Origin: Theionarchaea archaeon
GTDB lineage: Archaea; Methanobacteriota_B; Thermococci; Methanofastidiosales; SZ-28-30
Direction of reading: 5' to 3'
Assembly (NCBI GenBank): GCA_018992685.1
Contig: JACVGT010000013.1
Coordinates: forward strand, 1 to 64,000
Length of the DNA stretch: 64,000 nt
In this document: one piece after another, positions 34,442 through 44,182 of the stretch
Numbering within the stretch: position 1 is the stretch's first letter
Layout of the letters: each line of letters begins with the position of its first letter
Translations under genes and position numbers: made by a program
Notes under the pieces: model-generated
What the model was told of the DNA's origin: nothing
Databases searched by the model: none
What the model saw: only the letters and a program-made list of their open reading frames with translations

Positions 34442-35948
34442 TCCTCGCCTTTACCTTTCAGGACTTCCCCTGGATTACTTCACCAACTTTTGCAAAGTTG
34501 CCTCCTATTTCTCTGCAGACTACCATACGATAATGTCAAAGAAAAGTGCTATATCTGATGAGGTTATTTCCTCCATTGAATCTTATAATAGAGAGATAGG
34601 AGCAAGTTCCCTCGTCTTTGAGAATATCGCCCGGTTGCAGGAGAACTCTCCCGTGGTGACCGGACAGCAGCCCTGCTTACTGACAGGACCATTGTTCGTC
34701 GTTTACAAGGCACTGACGGCAGTACTCCTGGCAGAAAAGCATGGGACGGTGCCCATATTCTGGAACGCCTCAGAGGATGATGATGCAGTCGAGGTAAACC
34801 ACATCTGGGTTCACAATACAAAGCTTGAAGAAATCTCCATTTCCCTTGAGTCAGGACCTTTCTTCACTTCAGATATCAGTCCTCAAGAGAAGACCCATGT
34901 AATCACCATGCTCAGAGAGTTGACACCCCCAACCGAGTTCCGCGAACCTGTTCTGGACATGATCAGTGCAAGTTCGGAAAGGTTTTCTCAGATGTTCTCT
35001 CAGCTCCTATCGACTTTGTGCAGCGAGTACGGACTTATCATGGTGGAACCACATCTTTTCTATGAACATGCTATTCCTCTCTATGAACAACTGATCACTC
35101 ATCCCTTGAGAGCCACAGCACTGGTGAATGAAGCGGGCAACCACCTTGAAGACATGGGATATAAAAGACAGGTGCACAAGCCAGCAGAGATGTGCAGTTT
35201 CTTCATTCTTGAACGTGGACACCGACATTCAGTAACCTTTGATGGAGTATTCCATGTGGAAGATGAATCGTTCACGACTCCAGAAATGCTGGCCTACCTA
35301 TATGATCATCCAGGACAGGTTATTTCGTCAGTGATCTCCAGGCCGCTCGTCCAGGACTTCCTCTTATCAACGGCGGCGTACTGTGCTGGACCAGGCGAGG
35401 TATCATATTTCGCCCAGATGAAACGCGTGTACGAGTTCTTCAAGGTCAAAGAACCTGCCATCGTGCCCAGGCTTGGAGCAACTCTCATGGAGCCCAAGGT
35501 GCGCAAAGTGCTGGAAAAGTACGCATTAGAGGTTTCTGAACTTAGAGAGCCGGAAAAGGTATTGAAATCAATAGTAAAGGAGAATATCGAAGAATTCTTT
35601 GATGTACAGAAGAAAGAGGTTTTTCAGATCATGGGAGGTATCCAGGAGTACATCACACAGGTAGACGAGAGTCTGAAAAGAACTGGGGCAGCCATGACAA
35701 ATCACATTCTGCAGGACCTCAAGAGGTTGGAAGACAAGACAGCCTCTGCTCTCAAGAAAAAAAACGAAATTGTACTGCAGCAGATAATGAAAGCCTCTTC
35801 CAACACATTTCCCAATAATGCTCTCCAGGAAAGGATGCTCAACATATTCCAGTATATAATCCGGTATGACACTGTCGTAGAAGCAATATACGAATCATTC
35901 CGTCACGCGGTTCCAGGAGAACACCTCATACTCCCCCTTGGTGATTGA
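34428..35948 (+). CDS. bshC: Bacillithiol synthase (cysteine-adding enzyme)
   Basis: BshC adds cysteine to GlcN-malate, the last step of bacillithiol synthesis. The 506-residue protein shows the family's characteristic blocks: VVTGQQPCLLTGPLF (about 77-91) and FWNASEDDDAVEVNHIW, followed by the C-terminal coiled-coil and cap (about 380-506). Usual length is about 540. ATG 34428 starts just after a GAGG and overlaps the PLD-like gene. It is followed without a gap by bshB. The match to BshC blocks is strong; activity in this organism is inference. Confidence 0.88.
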   Translation: MLSLDPRLYLSGLPLDYFTNFCKVASYFSADYHTIMSKKSAISDEVISSIESYNREIGASSLVFENIARLQENSPVVTGQQPCLLTGPLFVVYKALTAVLLAEKHGTVPIFWNASEDDDAVEVNHIWVHNTKLEEISISLESGPFFTSDISPQEKTHVITMLRELTPPTEFREPVLDMISASSERFSQMFSQLLSTLCSEYGLIMVEPHLFYEHAIPLYEQLITHPLRATALVNEAGNHLEDMGYKRQVHKPAEMCSFFILERGHRHSVTFDGVFHVEDESFTTPEMLAYLYDHPGQVISSVISRPLVQDFLLSTAAYCAGPGEVSYFAQMKRVYEFFKVKEPAIVPRLGATLMEPKVRKVLEKYALEVSELREPEKVLKSIVKENIEEFFDVQKKEVFQIMGGIQEYITQVDESLKRTGAAMTNHILQDLKRLEDKTASALKKKNEIVLQQIMKASSNTFPNNALQERMLNIFQYIIRYDTVVEAIYESFRHAVPGEHLILPLGD

Positions 35949-36611
35949 ATGGATGTCCTTGCATTTTCACCTCATCCCGATGATGCCGAATTGGGAACTG
36001 GCGGCTTCCTCTTAGAGATGCGAAAAAAAGGGTATACCACAGGAATTGTGGATCTAACAGCTGGAGAACTGAGCAGCGCTGCCACTGCTGAAATCAGGGC
36101 GGCAGAATCAGAGGAAGCTTCTCGCCTTCTGGATCTAGAAGTCAGGGAAACCATGAACTTCAGAGACGGCAGCCTTACAGATTCATTTGACTCCCGGTTA
36201 CAGGTGGCAGAAATCATCAGAAGGTATAAGCCCCGGGTTGTGTTGGCGCCATACCACGAAGACCGTCATCCTGACCATGTGGCCTGTTCTCTCACGGTAA
36301 AGTCTGCTGTCCTCTATGCACGCCTCAAGAAACTCGGAGAACCACATTACCTCACCCACCTCTACTATTACATGCTGAATACTCCTTTTGCACCAACCTT
36401 CATCATGGATATATCTCATTCCTTCGAAAAGAAGATGGAAGTCCTTTCATGTTATAGATCTCAATTCGGGGCAGAGATTCCCCTTCTCAAAGACTACATA
36501 CCGCACGCACGGACAAAGGCCTCCTACTATGGATCATTGGTCTCTGTGGCATATGGTGAACCCTTTGGGATAGAAGGATTTTTAAAAGTAAGTGACCCTG
36601 TTAATCCATGA
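35949..36611 (+). CDS. bshB: GlcNAc-malate deacetylase
   Basis: This zinc hydrolase of the LmbE/PIG-L fold removes the acetyl group from GlcNAc-malate. The metal-binding AFSPHPDDAELG is at about 5-16, with the third ligand in HEDRHPDHV (about 98-106). The length of 220 is typical for BshB1. The start codon follows the bshC stop directly (TGAATG) and its last four bases overlap bshA (ATGA), so the three are tightly coupled. Related LmbE enzymes act on other N-acetyl sugars; the operon context decides the assignment. Confidence 0.88.
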   Translation: MDVLAFSPHPDDAELGTGGFLLEMRKKGYTTGIVDLTAGELSSAATAEIRAAESEEASRLLDLEVRETMNFRDGSLTDSFDSRLQVAEIIRRYKPRVVLAPYHEDRHPDHVACSLTVKSAVLYARLKKLGEPHYLTHLYYYMLNTPFAPTFIMDISHSFEKKMEVLSCYRSQFGAEIPLLKDYIPHARTKASYYGSLVSVAYGEPFGIEGFLKVSDPVNP

Positions 36612-37687
36612 GAATTGGGATCACCTGTTACCCCACCTTTGGAGGGAGTGGCGTGCTGGCCTCAGAACTTGGCCGTCAGCTCTCCAAGACCCATGACGTG
36701 CATTTCATCTGCTATGCACGGCCCTTCCGTCTAGAAGGGACAGATATCCCTTTTCACAAAGTCGATGTTCTGGCATATCCCCTCTTTAAATTTCCCCCAT
36801 ATACGCTGGCGCTGGCCTCTAAAATGCTGGAAGTGGTCCAGGAAGAAACCCTGGATATCCTCCACGTTCATTATGCAGTTCCCCATTCCACATCTGCATA
36901 CTTGGCCAAGAAGCTACTCAAAGACTCCATCAAGGTCGTGACCACGCTGCATGGGACCGATGTCCAGCTCGTGGGACTAGATCCTTCGTACTACAGTATA
37001 ACGAAGTTCTCTATTGAACAGGCAGATGGTGTTTCTGCAGTCTCAGAATCTCTGAAGAATTCCACCAAGGAGAGATTCAACATTGAAAAGGATATTCAGG
37101 TCATTTACAACTTTGTGGATCCTGCTCGATACTGGACGGAGGACCATGAGAAAAAGGTAGTCACTCACATGTCCAATTTCAGGCATATTAAGAGAATTCC
37201 CGATGTTATTGATGCATTCTGTAAAATCTCGTCTTTGGTACCTGCAAACCTGTACCTGGTGGGTGATGGGCCAGACCTGCCGTTAGCTGAAGAAATGGTT
37301 AAGAAATGCAAGATACAAGACAAGACAACGTTTTTTGGAAATGTCTGCTCCATAGAGGAAATACTGGCCAGGACTGACATATTCCTTCTGCCCAGTGGAC
37401 AGGAGAGTTTCGGACTCGCAGCTCTTGAAGCTATGGCTTCCTCTGTGCCTGTGATAGCCACTAATGTAGGAGGACTACCTGAGTTTATCGATCATGGAGA
37501 AAATGGGTTCTTGTGCCCCTTGGGAGATACACAAGCCATGGCAGAATATGCAGTTGAGCTGCTCCGGGATGAAAACTATCGAAAGGAAGTTGGCAAGAAA
37601 GCCAGAAGAAAAGTCGAAAAATGGTTTACTCCTGAGATTATTGTACCCCAATATGAAGCTTTCTATGAATCAGTGTTAACAGCGTAA
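36608..37687 (+). CDS. bshA: L-malate glycosyltransferase of bacillithiol synthesis
   Basis: BshA joins GlcNAc from UDP-GlcNAc to L-malate, the first step. The protein is a GT4 glycosyltransferase of 359 residues. The N-terminus MRIGITCYPTFGGSGVLASELG closely follows the BshA signature (IG..CYPT.GGSGV.A.ELG), and HVHYAVPHS and LHGTDVQ(L)VG are also BshA-like. The C-terminal donor site has PSGQESFGLAALEAMA. It ends the operon. The UDP-GlcNAc it needs could come from glmM and glmU, 1.2-3.9 kb away. Confidence 0.9.
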   Translation: MRIGITCYPTFGGSGVLASELGRQLSKTHDVHFICYARPFRLEGTDIPFHKVDVLAYPLFKFPPYTLALASKMLEVVQEETLDILHVHYAVPHSTSAYLAKKLLKDSIKVVTTLHGTDVQLVGLDPSYYSITKFSIEQADGVSAVSESLKNSTKERFNIEKDIQVIYNFVDPARYWTEDHEKKVVTHMSNFRHIKRIPDVIDAFCKISSLVPANLYLVGDGPDLPLAEEMVKKCKIQDKTTFFGNVCSIEEILARTDIFLLPSGQESFGLAALEAMASSVPVIATNVGGLPEFIDHGENGFLCPLGDTQAMAEYAVELLRDENYRKEVGKKARRKVEKWFTPEIIVPQYEAFYESVLTA

Positions 37688-37770
37688 CAGTGATAGGAGA
37701 GATTTATATCCTCCTTCGAAGATAATATGCCAGCCATACCACAAAAATAGGGTAAAAAAAGGGAAAAGGA

Positions 37771-38682
37771 TTAGATTTCTACCTGCAGCCCCAGTTCATC
37801 CTGGAGCTCTTTGTATCTATTGCGGATGGTGACCTCAGTGACATTAGCCACATCTGAGACTTCCCGCTGTGTTTTTCTCTCGTCCTCCAAGATAGAAGCT
37901 ATGTAGAGCGAAGCGGCCGCGATGCCCTTAGGACTCCTACCAGAGAGTAGTTCTCTGTCGATTGCCTCTTTCAGTATTTCTGAAGCCTTCCTCTGGACTG
38001 CAGGGGATACTCCCAGTTGAGAGGCGAATCGAGGTAGGTAATCCATAGGATTAGTGGGAGGTAAATTGAAGCCCAGTTCCCGCATAATATAGCGGTAATC
38101 CTTGGCAATCTCCTTTTTTTCCACTCTGGCGTGTTCACTTATTTCATCCAGTGTCCGCGGCACTCTGCACTGGCGGCATGCAGCATAGAGGCAGGCAGAT
38201 GCCATCCCCTCTATGGATCTCCCTCTAATCAAATCTTCTTCCAGACACCGCCTGTACAGCACTGCTGCTGCTTCCCGAATATTCTTGGGTAATTTCAGAT
38301 GAGAGGACAGGCGCACAATCTCAGTCAGGGCAAAAGCCAAATTGCGAGCAGCTGAAGAGGAAACCTTCATCCTGCTCTGCCATTTGCGCATCCTGTAGAC
38401 CTGTGCCCTGCGCCTTGGAGAAAGGTCTCTGCCATGAACATCCTTGTTTCTCCAATCAATCTCTGTGGAAAGGCCCTTATCATGGATCATATATGTCATG
38501 GGGGCACCCGTGCGCTCCCTTTCATCTCTTTGCTCAGAGTCAAAAGCTCTCCATTCAGGACCCATATCGAGAATCCCTTCCTCGATCACCAACCCACAAT
38601 TGCTACACACTATCTCTGCCCTATCATAGTCCTGAACAAGGCCTTTGCTCTTGCATTCAGGACATATTTTGTCACGTAACAT
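37771..38682 (-). CDS. tfb: Transcription initiation factor TFB
   Basis: TFB bridges the TATA-binding protein, BRE and RNA polymerase. Residues 1-35 form the zinc ribbon (CPECK..CSNCG), residues 36-100 the B-reader/linker with EWRAFD and RxRTGAP, and residues 110-200 and 205-303 are two cyclin repeats (each with GRSxxGxAxASLY and related patterns). The 303-residue length is standard. The gene converges on bshA with an 83-base gap. It has an unusual upstream region with an inverted repeat at the BRE (see 38796-38840). Confidence 0.96.
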   Translation of the reverse strand: MLRDKICPECKSKGLVQDYDRAEIVCSNCGLVIEEGILDMGPEWRAFDSEQRDERERTGAPMTYMIHDKGLSTEIDWRNKDVHGRDLSPRRRAQVYRMRKWQSRMKVSSSAARNLAFALTEIVRLSSHLKLPKNIREAAAVLYRRCLEEDLIRGRSIEGMASACLYAACRQCRVPRTLDEISEHARVEKKEIAKDYRYIMRELGFNLPPTNPMDYLPRFASQLGVSPAVQRKASEILKEAIDRELLSGRSPKGIAAASLYIASILEDERKTQREVSDVANVTEVTIRNRYKELQDELGLQVEI

Positions 38683-38795
38683 AACGTCACCTAATAATAT
38701 GGGTTAATCTGTGTCAATGTACACTACCTATTAGAATTCAATGTGTCCCGGGAACCCATTCCACTTCTCATGTTCTGACATATATTATAGTGAAA

Positions 38796-38840
38796 ACTAT
38801 ATAAAGCTTTCGGTTGCCGGTGCTATCGCTGTACCGAAAG
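38796..38840 (-). promoter_or_regulatory. Probable tfb promoter with inverted repeat at the BRE
   Basis: On the minus strand, CTTTATATAG (38796-38805) is a strong TATA box with the BRE-like CGAAAG just upstream. CTTTCGGT (38807-38814) and ACCGAAAG (38833-38840) form a perfect 8-base inverted repeat that includes the BRE. A dimeric regulator, or TFB itself, could be sensitive to it. The predicted leader to ATG 38682 is about 90 bases. The TATA is palindromic, so a plus-strand transcript is also possible. Confidence 0.45.
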
Positions 38841-38903
38841 TGGAAGGTATTCCATCTTTTATCTCTCTTTTTTCCTCCTCGACACTTCTCGAGGAAAGTC
38901 AGA

Positions 38904-40217
38904 TCAGACACTATCTTCCAAAAGCTTCTTCATCAGCTCCAGCTTCTTCTCTTTGGCAAATCGGAGTTTATTCATCTTCTTTAACTCTACCTGTCGGGTG
39001 AACAGCATGGTGTCAGGTTCCAGGTTCTCGTCCACCATGACATGAGACCCCACGATAGAATTGGGACCGATCCTCATCCCAGGCAAGATGGAAGCATTGA
39101 TGCCAGTCTTGCAGTTCTCCCCCATGACGCACCCGAACTTGTCCATCCCCGTTTCCACAGACTGCGCATTGATTTTCACCTTCACCTGCTTTTCATCAAA
39201 GCGGAAGTTGGCAGTGACTGTCCCCGACCCAAAAGAGCATCCATCGAGGATGATGGAGTCACCCACATAATTGGTGTGAAACCAGCAGTCGGCTCCGATG
39301 TAACAATTCTTTACCTCTGTAGAGAACCCAACCACTGTCCGTGCTCCGATATGAGAATAATCTCTCACCAGAGAGTTGTTCCCAATGATGCACCCTGGAC
39401 CCAGATACGCAGGCCCATGGACAGTGGCATACTCAAAGACTCTCACATCTTCTTCAATTATGACCTTGCCTTTTATGGTAGCTTTTTCAGAAATCTCCGC
39501 AGACTCTGCAACCCGGGGCAGTGCTGTGTCCATGAAATAACGTGTGGCTGCAAAGATGTGCCAGGGATACTTGACAGCAGTCCAGAACCCGTCATACATC
39601 ACGGGTGAAAACACAAATCCTTCCTTTATCATGGAAGTGAGGGCTTTCTCATACACGTCATCACGAGAACTTTCTGTCTTTTCCAGGAATTTCAACAGGG
39701 TATCGGCATCCCTGTGGTAGTGCACCACAAGGTTTACCAGATCGGAGGGTTCATTCCCCGCTCCGGGTTTTTCCATGATACCCTTGACTTTTCCTTGGTC
39801 AACTATGAGATACCCGCCCGGGAAGTATTTCTGCACCTTGTATCCAAGAATGCACGCATCACTCTCGCCTTCACGTGCAGCGAACATATTGTGGTACGCA
39901 GAAGATTCAAACAGGTCATTGGGGTTTACCACCAAGATTTCATCGCCTGAGATGACCTCTCTTGCAGCAAGGAGCGCATCTGCCATCCCTAGAGGATGTT
40001 TCTGCACCACGTAAGCATGAGCATTGCCAGCCACTTCTTTGATATCTGAAATATTCTCGGGGTTGGAGACGATGACAAAATCATTCACGCCTGCTCTCTG
40101 AGCCAGCTCGATTTGATGTAAGATGAGTTCTTTGCCCAGAAACTTTAGCAGACATTTCTCCTTTACAATAGGGAACATTCGTTTCCCCACGCCGCCTGCA
40201 AGGAAGACAATCTTCAT
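38904..40217 (-). CDS. glmU: GlmU-like sugar-1-phosphate nucleotidyltransferase/acetyltransferase
   Basis: The N-terminal half is a nucleotidyltransferase: FLAGGVGKRMFP (5-16), KEKCLLKFLG, NPNDLFE (metal Asp region). The C-terminal half is a left-handed beta-helix with many I-G-hydrophobic hexapeptides (about 245-400). Archaeal proteins of this plan (437 residues) activate GlcN-1-P to UDP-GlcNAc, or act on glucose-1-P. The nucleotidyltransferase motif is partly degenerate (GGVGKRM rather than GxGxRL/MxPLT), so the exact specificity is not certain. The start overlaps glmM by 4 bases, which supports the amino-sugar role. Confidence 0.8.
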   Translation of the reverse strand: MKIVFLAGGVGKRMFPIVKEKCLLKFLGKELILHQIELAQRAGVNDFVIVSNPENISDIKEVAGNAHAYVVQKHPLGMADALLAAREVISGDEILVVNPNDLFESSAYHNMFAAREGESDACILGYKVQKYFPGGYLIVDQGKVKGIMEKPGAGNEPSDLVNLVVHYHRDADTLLKFLEKTESSRDDVYEKALTSMIKEGFVFSPVMYDGFWTAVKYPWHIFAATRYFMDTALPRVAESAEISEKATIKGKVIIEEDVRVFEYATVHGPAYLGPGCIIGNNSLVRDYSHIGARTVVGFSTEVKNCYIGADCWFHTNYVGDSIILDGCSFGSGTVTANFRFDEKQVKVKINAQSVETGMDKFGCVMGENCKTGINASILPGMRIGPNSIVGSHVMVDENLEPDTMLFTRQVELKKMNKLRFAKEKKLELMKKLLEDSV

Positions 40218-41569
40218 GGATCCACCTTCTCGAGAGCTTTTTCTACTATTTGGTTTCCTTCATTCAAAAAGGTTTCCATAGCAGATAGAGATTCAGACTC
40301 ACAGAGTACCCGTATCACAGGTTCAGTCCCACTTGGTCTGATCAATAGCCAGGAATCAGTAAATTCAAGGCGAATACCGTCCAGCAAGCTGACGTTCTCA
40401 GGAGACAACTGGGACAGGGAAGATTGAACCTCACTCATGAGCTGTTCTTTCCTGTTGTTGGGGCAGCGGATGCTCGATTTCGCAAAGTACATGGTGGGCA
40501 ACGAGGCAATAAACTGGTGGATTTGATGAGGATGGTCGATGTGCTCAAGCAGGAGAAGTGCAGCATACAGAGAATCAGGATGCATGCCTATTTCGGGCAA
40601 GACGTATACACCAACTTGTTCTACTCCAATGCAGGCATGTTTTTCTTTCAGAAGCTGTGCAACGTGAACATCCCCTACTTTCCCACGTTCCACTGTCCCC
40701 CCTGCCTTTCCTACAGCGCAGTCCAGAAGCCGCCCTGTTTCCACTGTGGTGGCCACCACCTTTCTGGAGGACTCCTTCACCACCAAATATGAAATGAAGG
40801 CAATCATCTCGTTGTATCCCAGGAATCCCCGGTCATCGCAAAATACTACCCTGTCAGCGTCCCCGTCGAAGCAAACAGCAAGATCAGCTTTTTTGTCCTT
40901 GAGGTATTGCACGGTCTGCTTCAGGGTGTCTTCCTTGGGCTCCGAAGGTCGAGAGGGAAACCTACCATCAGGGACATCATTTATTGGCAATACAGAGATG
41001 CCCATCTCCTCAAATAACTGGGAGGCGATTCCGGAAGCAGCTCCATTTCCGGGATCAACTACTACCTTTAGCTGAGTATCAACTGAGATCTTATCCTTCA
41101 CTGCTTCAAAATAGTGAGTGTGGGCATTCTCCTGTTTTGTCATGTGCCCCAGACTGCTCCAGGGCGCTGTTCTAAATGCTTTATCGAAATAAATCCTTTC
41201 GATGTACTGTTCCTGTTCGACAGAATAGCCAATCGTTGAGGGATTCCATAATTTGACCCCGTTGAACTCAGGGGGATTATGGGAAGCAGTGATCATCATG
41301 CCGGAAGCCATTTCCAATTCCCTGGTCAGAAAAGCCAGACATGGGGTGGGAAGTATCCCGAAATCCACCACATTCACGCCTGCAGAGAGAACTCCCGCGG
41401 TCAGACTGCTCTTGATCATATCCCGTGACAGCCGCGGATCAGTCGCCACACAAACCTGGGAATCTGGAGGTAGCGAGGAGCCCACAGCCTTTCCAAGGTT
41501 CAACGTACTCTCGGTGGTGATCTCTTCATTGACTACTCCCCGAACTCCACTGGTTCCGAATAACCTCAT
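40214..41569 (-). CDS. glmM: Phosphoglucosamine mutase-like phosphohexomutase
   Basis: This enzyme of the alpha-D-phosphohexomutase family probably converts GlcN-6-P to GlcN-1-P. It begins MRLFGTSGVRG, has the phosphoserine loop ITASHNPP (about 93-100), the magnesium-binding DGDADR (about 236-241) and the C-terminal phosphate-binding RPSGTEPVIR. Phosphomannomutases of archaea share these motifs; coupling to the glmU-like gene favours GlmM. A GGTGG precedes the start, 8 bases after the end of gyrA, so all three appear to be one operon. Confidence 0.88.
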   Translation of the reverse strand: MRLFGTSGVRGVVNEEITTESTLNLGKAVGSSLPPDSQVCVATDPRLSRDMIKSSLTAGVLSAGVNVVDFGILPTPCLAFLTRELEMASGMMITASHNPPEFNGVKLWNPSTIGYSVEQEQYIERIYFDKAFRTAPWSSLGHMTKQENAHTHYFEAVKDKISVDTQLKVVVDPGNGAASGIASQLFEEMGISVLPINDVPDGRFPSRPSEPKEDTLKQTVQYLKDKKADLAVCFDGDADRVVFCDDRGFLGYNEMIAFISYLVVKESSRKVVATTVETGRLLDCAVGKAGGTVERGKVGDVHVAQLLKEKHACIGVEQVGVYVLPEIGMHPDSLYAALLLLEHIDHPHQIHQFIASLPTMYFAKSSIRCPNNRKEQLMSEVQSSLSQLSPENVSLLDGIRLEFTDSWLLIRPSGTEPVIRVLCESESLSAMETFLNEGNQIVEKALEKVDP

Positions 41570-41577
41570 TATACCAC

Positions 41578-43986
41578 CTAGTCTTCTTCGCTCTTCACCA
41601 CCGTGACAGCGCTGACCAGATCACTGTTCTCCAGTGTCATGGCGATGACGCCCTGGGTGGCCCTCCCCATCACTCTCATCCCTTTTGCAGGGATTCGGAT
41701 GAGTTTTCCCTGTTGCGATATGATCATTACCCCATCTTCACTGGTAACCGCCCTCATACCTGCGACGTTCCCGGTTCTGGAGGTGACTTTCATACATACC
41801 ACACCTTTCCCGCCTCTGTTCTGAATTGAATACTCAGAGAACTCTGTTCTCTTGGCATATCCTTTCTCCGTGACTGTCAGCACGCTTCCTTCTTCTGGTA
41901 TGGTAACCATTCCAATCACACCATCTCCGCGCCTCAATGTGATCCCTCTTACACCATGTGCGTTCCTTCCCATGGGGCGCACATCCTGCTCGTGGAACCT
42001 GATTGCCTTTCCTTTCTGTGTGGTGATGAACACTTCCTGGGTTCCATCAGTATGAATGACAGTGATCAGTTTGTCATCCCTGAGCTGGATGGCGATGATC
42101 CCACTGGGACGAGGATTGCCGAACTCGCTCAGTGCAATCTTCTTTATCATGCCCTCCCTGGTTGCCATGAGTAGGTATTCATCCTCAGGAAAATCATTCA
42201 CTGAAATGGCAGCAGTCACAGTCTCATCTGCAATCTTCAATAAGTTAATTAGTGGCTTTCCTCTCGCAGTTCGTGAAGACGTGGGAATCTGGTATGCTTT
42301 GGACCAGTACACCTTTCCTTTATCTGTGAAGAAGAGAATGTAGTCATGAGTAGAAACAATGAACAGGTGATCCACAAAATCCTCTTCCTTGGTTTCAATA
42401 CCGATAACGCCCTTTCCACCCCGACGTTGCCTGCGGTACTCGTCGATGGCTGTCCTCTTGATGTATCCGTCCCGGGTAATGGTGATTACCACATCTTCGT
42501 CAGAAATCAGGTCCTCCATGGTGAGGACAGCGCCTTCCTCAACAAGCTCCGATCTCCTCTCGTCTCCATAGTTCTCTTTGAGCTCAAGTAATTCACCCTT
42601 GATAACTTCCAGAATCGTCGCACGGCTAGCCAGAATTCCTTCCAGTCTACGTATCTCGCCTAGCGTTTCTTCCAGATCCCTGCGCAGGTTCTCGCGTTCC
42701 AGACCTACCAGTCGCTGCAATCGCATGTCCAGGATGGCTTTTGCCTGCTTTTCACTCAGGTCAAATCGAGACTGGAGCGCTTCTCTTGCTTCTTCCACCT
42801 TCTCAGATTGCCGTATTATGGTAATGACTTCATCAATATTATCCAGGGCTATGAGCAGTCCTTTCAGGATATGAGCCTTTTCCCTGGCTTTCTTCAGGTC
42901 AAACTCAGTTCTCTTTGTGATAACCTGTACTCGATATTCAATATACTGGTTCAGAATCTCTTTTAGTGAGAGAACTCTGGGTTCCCCTTCCACAAGGGCC
43001 AGCATGATTATGCCAAAGGTGGTTTGCAGCTGGGTGTGTTTAAACAATTGGTTCAGGACAATTTCAGGTGCGAAATCTCTGTGCACTTCAATGAGGATGC
43101 GCATTCCTTCCCGGTCAGACTCATCCCTCAGATCGGATATTCCCTCAATTCTCTTTCCTCTCACCAGAGTTGCTATGTCCTCTATGAGTTTTGACTTATT
43201 AACCTGGTAGGGGATTTCAGTGATCACGATTCGATTAACTCCATTTTTCTCAGATATGTCTGTTCTGGCCCGTAGGGTCAGTTTGCCTTTTCCACTGCGG
43301 TACGCCTTCTCAATACCATATTTTCCATAGATCAATCCTCCTGTAGGAAAATCTGGTGCCCTTATTACCTTCATCAGCCGAGTCATAGACACCTCTGGGT
43401 TGTCCGCCACCATAATCAAGGCATCCACAACTTCGCTCAAGTTATGAGGAGGAATATTCGTTGCCATCCCCACTGCAATTCCTGAGCTTCCATTAACCAG
43501 CAAATTCGGAAGTTTTCCAGGAAGCACAAGAGGCTCTGTTAAACTATCATCAAAATTTGGAACAAACTCCACAGTCTCCTTGTCAATATCTGCCAGAAGT
43601 TCCTGGGCAATGGGTGCCATCTTAACCTCGGTGTAGCGCATGGCAGCAGCAGAATCACCATCTACACTGCCAAAGTTACCCTGCCCGAAAACAAGAGGAT
43701 ACCGCAGGCTGAATTCCTGGACCATCCTGACCAGTGAATCATAGACAGCGGTCTCTCCATGAGGGTGATACTTACCCAAGACCTCTCCTACCACGCGTGC
43801 AGACTTCCGGGTGGGCTTATCTGCAGTGAGGCCCATCCGATCCATTGCATACAAGATTCGTCGGTGAACTGGCTTCAATCCATCCCTGACATCAGGAAGT
43901 GCACGACCCACAATAATTGACATCGCATAATCAATATATGACTCTTTCATCTCTCGTTCTAGGGTCGTTTCAATAACATTGGGCAT
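41578..43986 (-). CDS. gyrA: DNA gyrase subunit A
   Basis: The DNA-cutting subunit has the catalytic tyrosine at about Tyr118 in AAMRYTE, the 5Y-CAP domain signature DGLKPVHRRILY, and the gyrase-defining GyrA-box QRRGGKG (about residue 540) in the wrapping domain, which separates it from topoisomerase IV. Length is 802. ATG 43986 is preferred: the TATA-like CTTTAAATG (about 44010-44018) is centred 27-28 bases upstream. gyrB is not in the window; usually gyrB and gyrA are adjacent in euryarchaea, so this separation and pairing with glmM-glmU is unusual. Confidence 0.96.
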   Translation of the reverse strand: MPNVIETTLEREMKESYIDYAMSIIVGRALPDVRDGLKPVHRRILYAMDRMGLTADKPTRKSARVVGEVLGKYHPHGETAVYDSLVRMVQEFSLRYPLVFGQGNFGSVDGDSAAAMRYTEVKMAPIAQELLADIDKETVEFVPNFDDSLTEPLVLPGKLPNLLVNGSSGIAVGMATNIPPHNLSEVVDALIMVADNPEVSMTRLMKVIRAPDFPTGGLIYGKYGIEKAYRSGKGKLTLRARTDISEKNGVNRIVITEIPYQVNKSKLIEDIATLVRGKRIEGISDLRDESDREGMRILIEVHRDFAPEIVLNQLFKHTQLQTTFGIIMLALVEGEPRVLSLKEILNQYIEYRVQVITKRTEFDLKKAREKAHILKGLLIALDNIDEVITIIRQSEKVEEAREALQSRFDLSEKQAKAILDMRLQRLVGLERENLRRDLEETLGEIRRLEGILASRATILEVIKGELLELKENYGDERRSELVEEGAVLTMEDLISDEDVVITITRDGYIKRTAIDEYRRQRRGGKGVIGIETKEEDFVDHLFIVSTHDYILFFTDKGKVYWSKAYQIPTSSRTARGKPLINLLKIADETVTAAISVNDFPEDEYLLMATREGMIKKIALSEFGNPRPSGIIAIQLRDDKLITVIHTDGTQEVFITTQKGKAIRFHEQDVRPMGRNAHGVRGITLRRGDGVIGMVTIPEEGSVLTVTEKGYAKRTEFSEYSIQNRGGKGVVCMKVTSRTGNVAGMRAVTSEDGVMIISQQGKLIRIPAKGMRVMGRATQGVIAMTLENSDLVSAVTVVKSEED

Positions 43987-44182
43987 GAAATCCCATGCTT
44001 TTGTTACCATTTAAAGCTTTTCAGAATGTTGGCACCCTCTCATCTGGCGCCCTGAGTTATGAGATATACAAATCTGAATAACAACGATGGCTGGAGACCT
44101 TCATAGACGTAGGAGATTTCACTCCGTGACATGGTGCATTGCATTGGTACCACACGTAAAAAAGAAGGGGGTTACCCCCTCT

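Noticed and set aside
38741-39001. Plus-strand frame between tfb and the glmU-like gene
   Set aside because: It spans the promoter of tfb, overlaps the glmU-like end, and has no domain or ribosome site.
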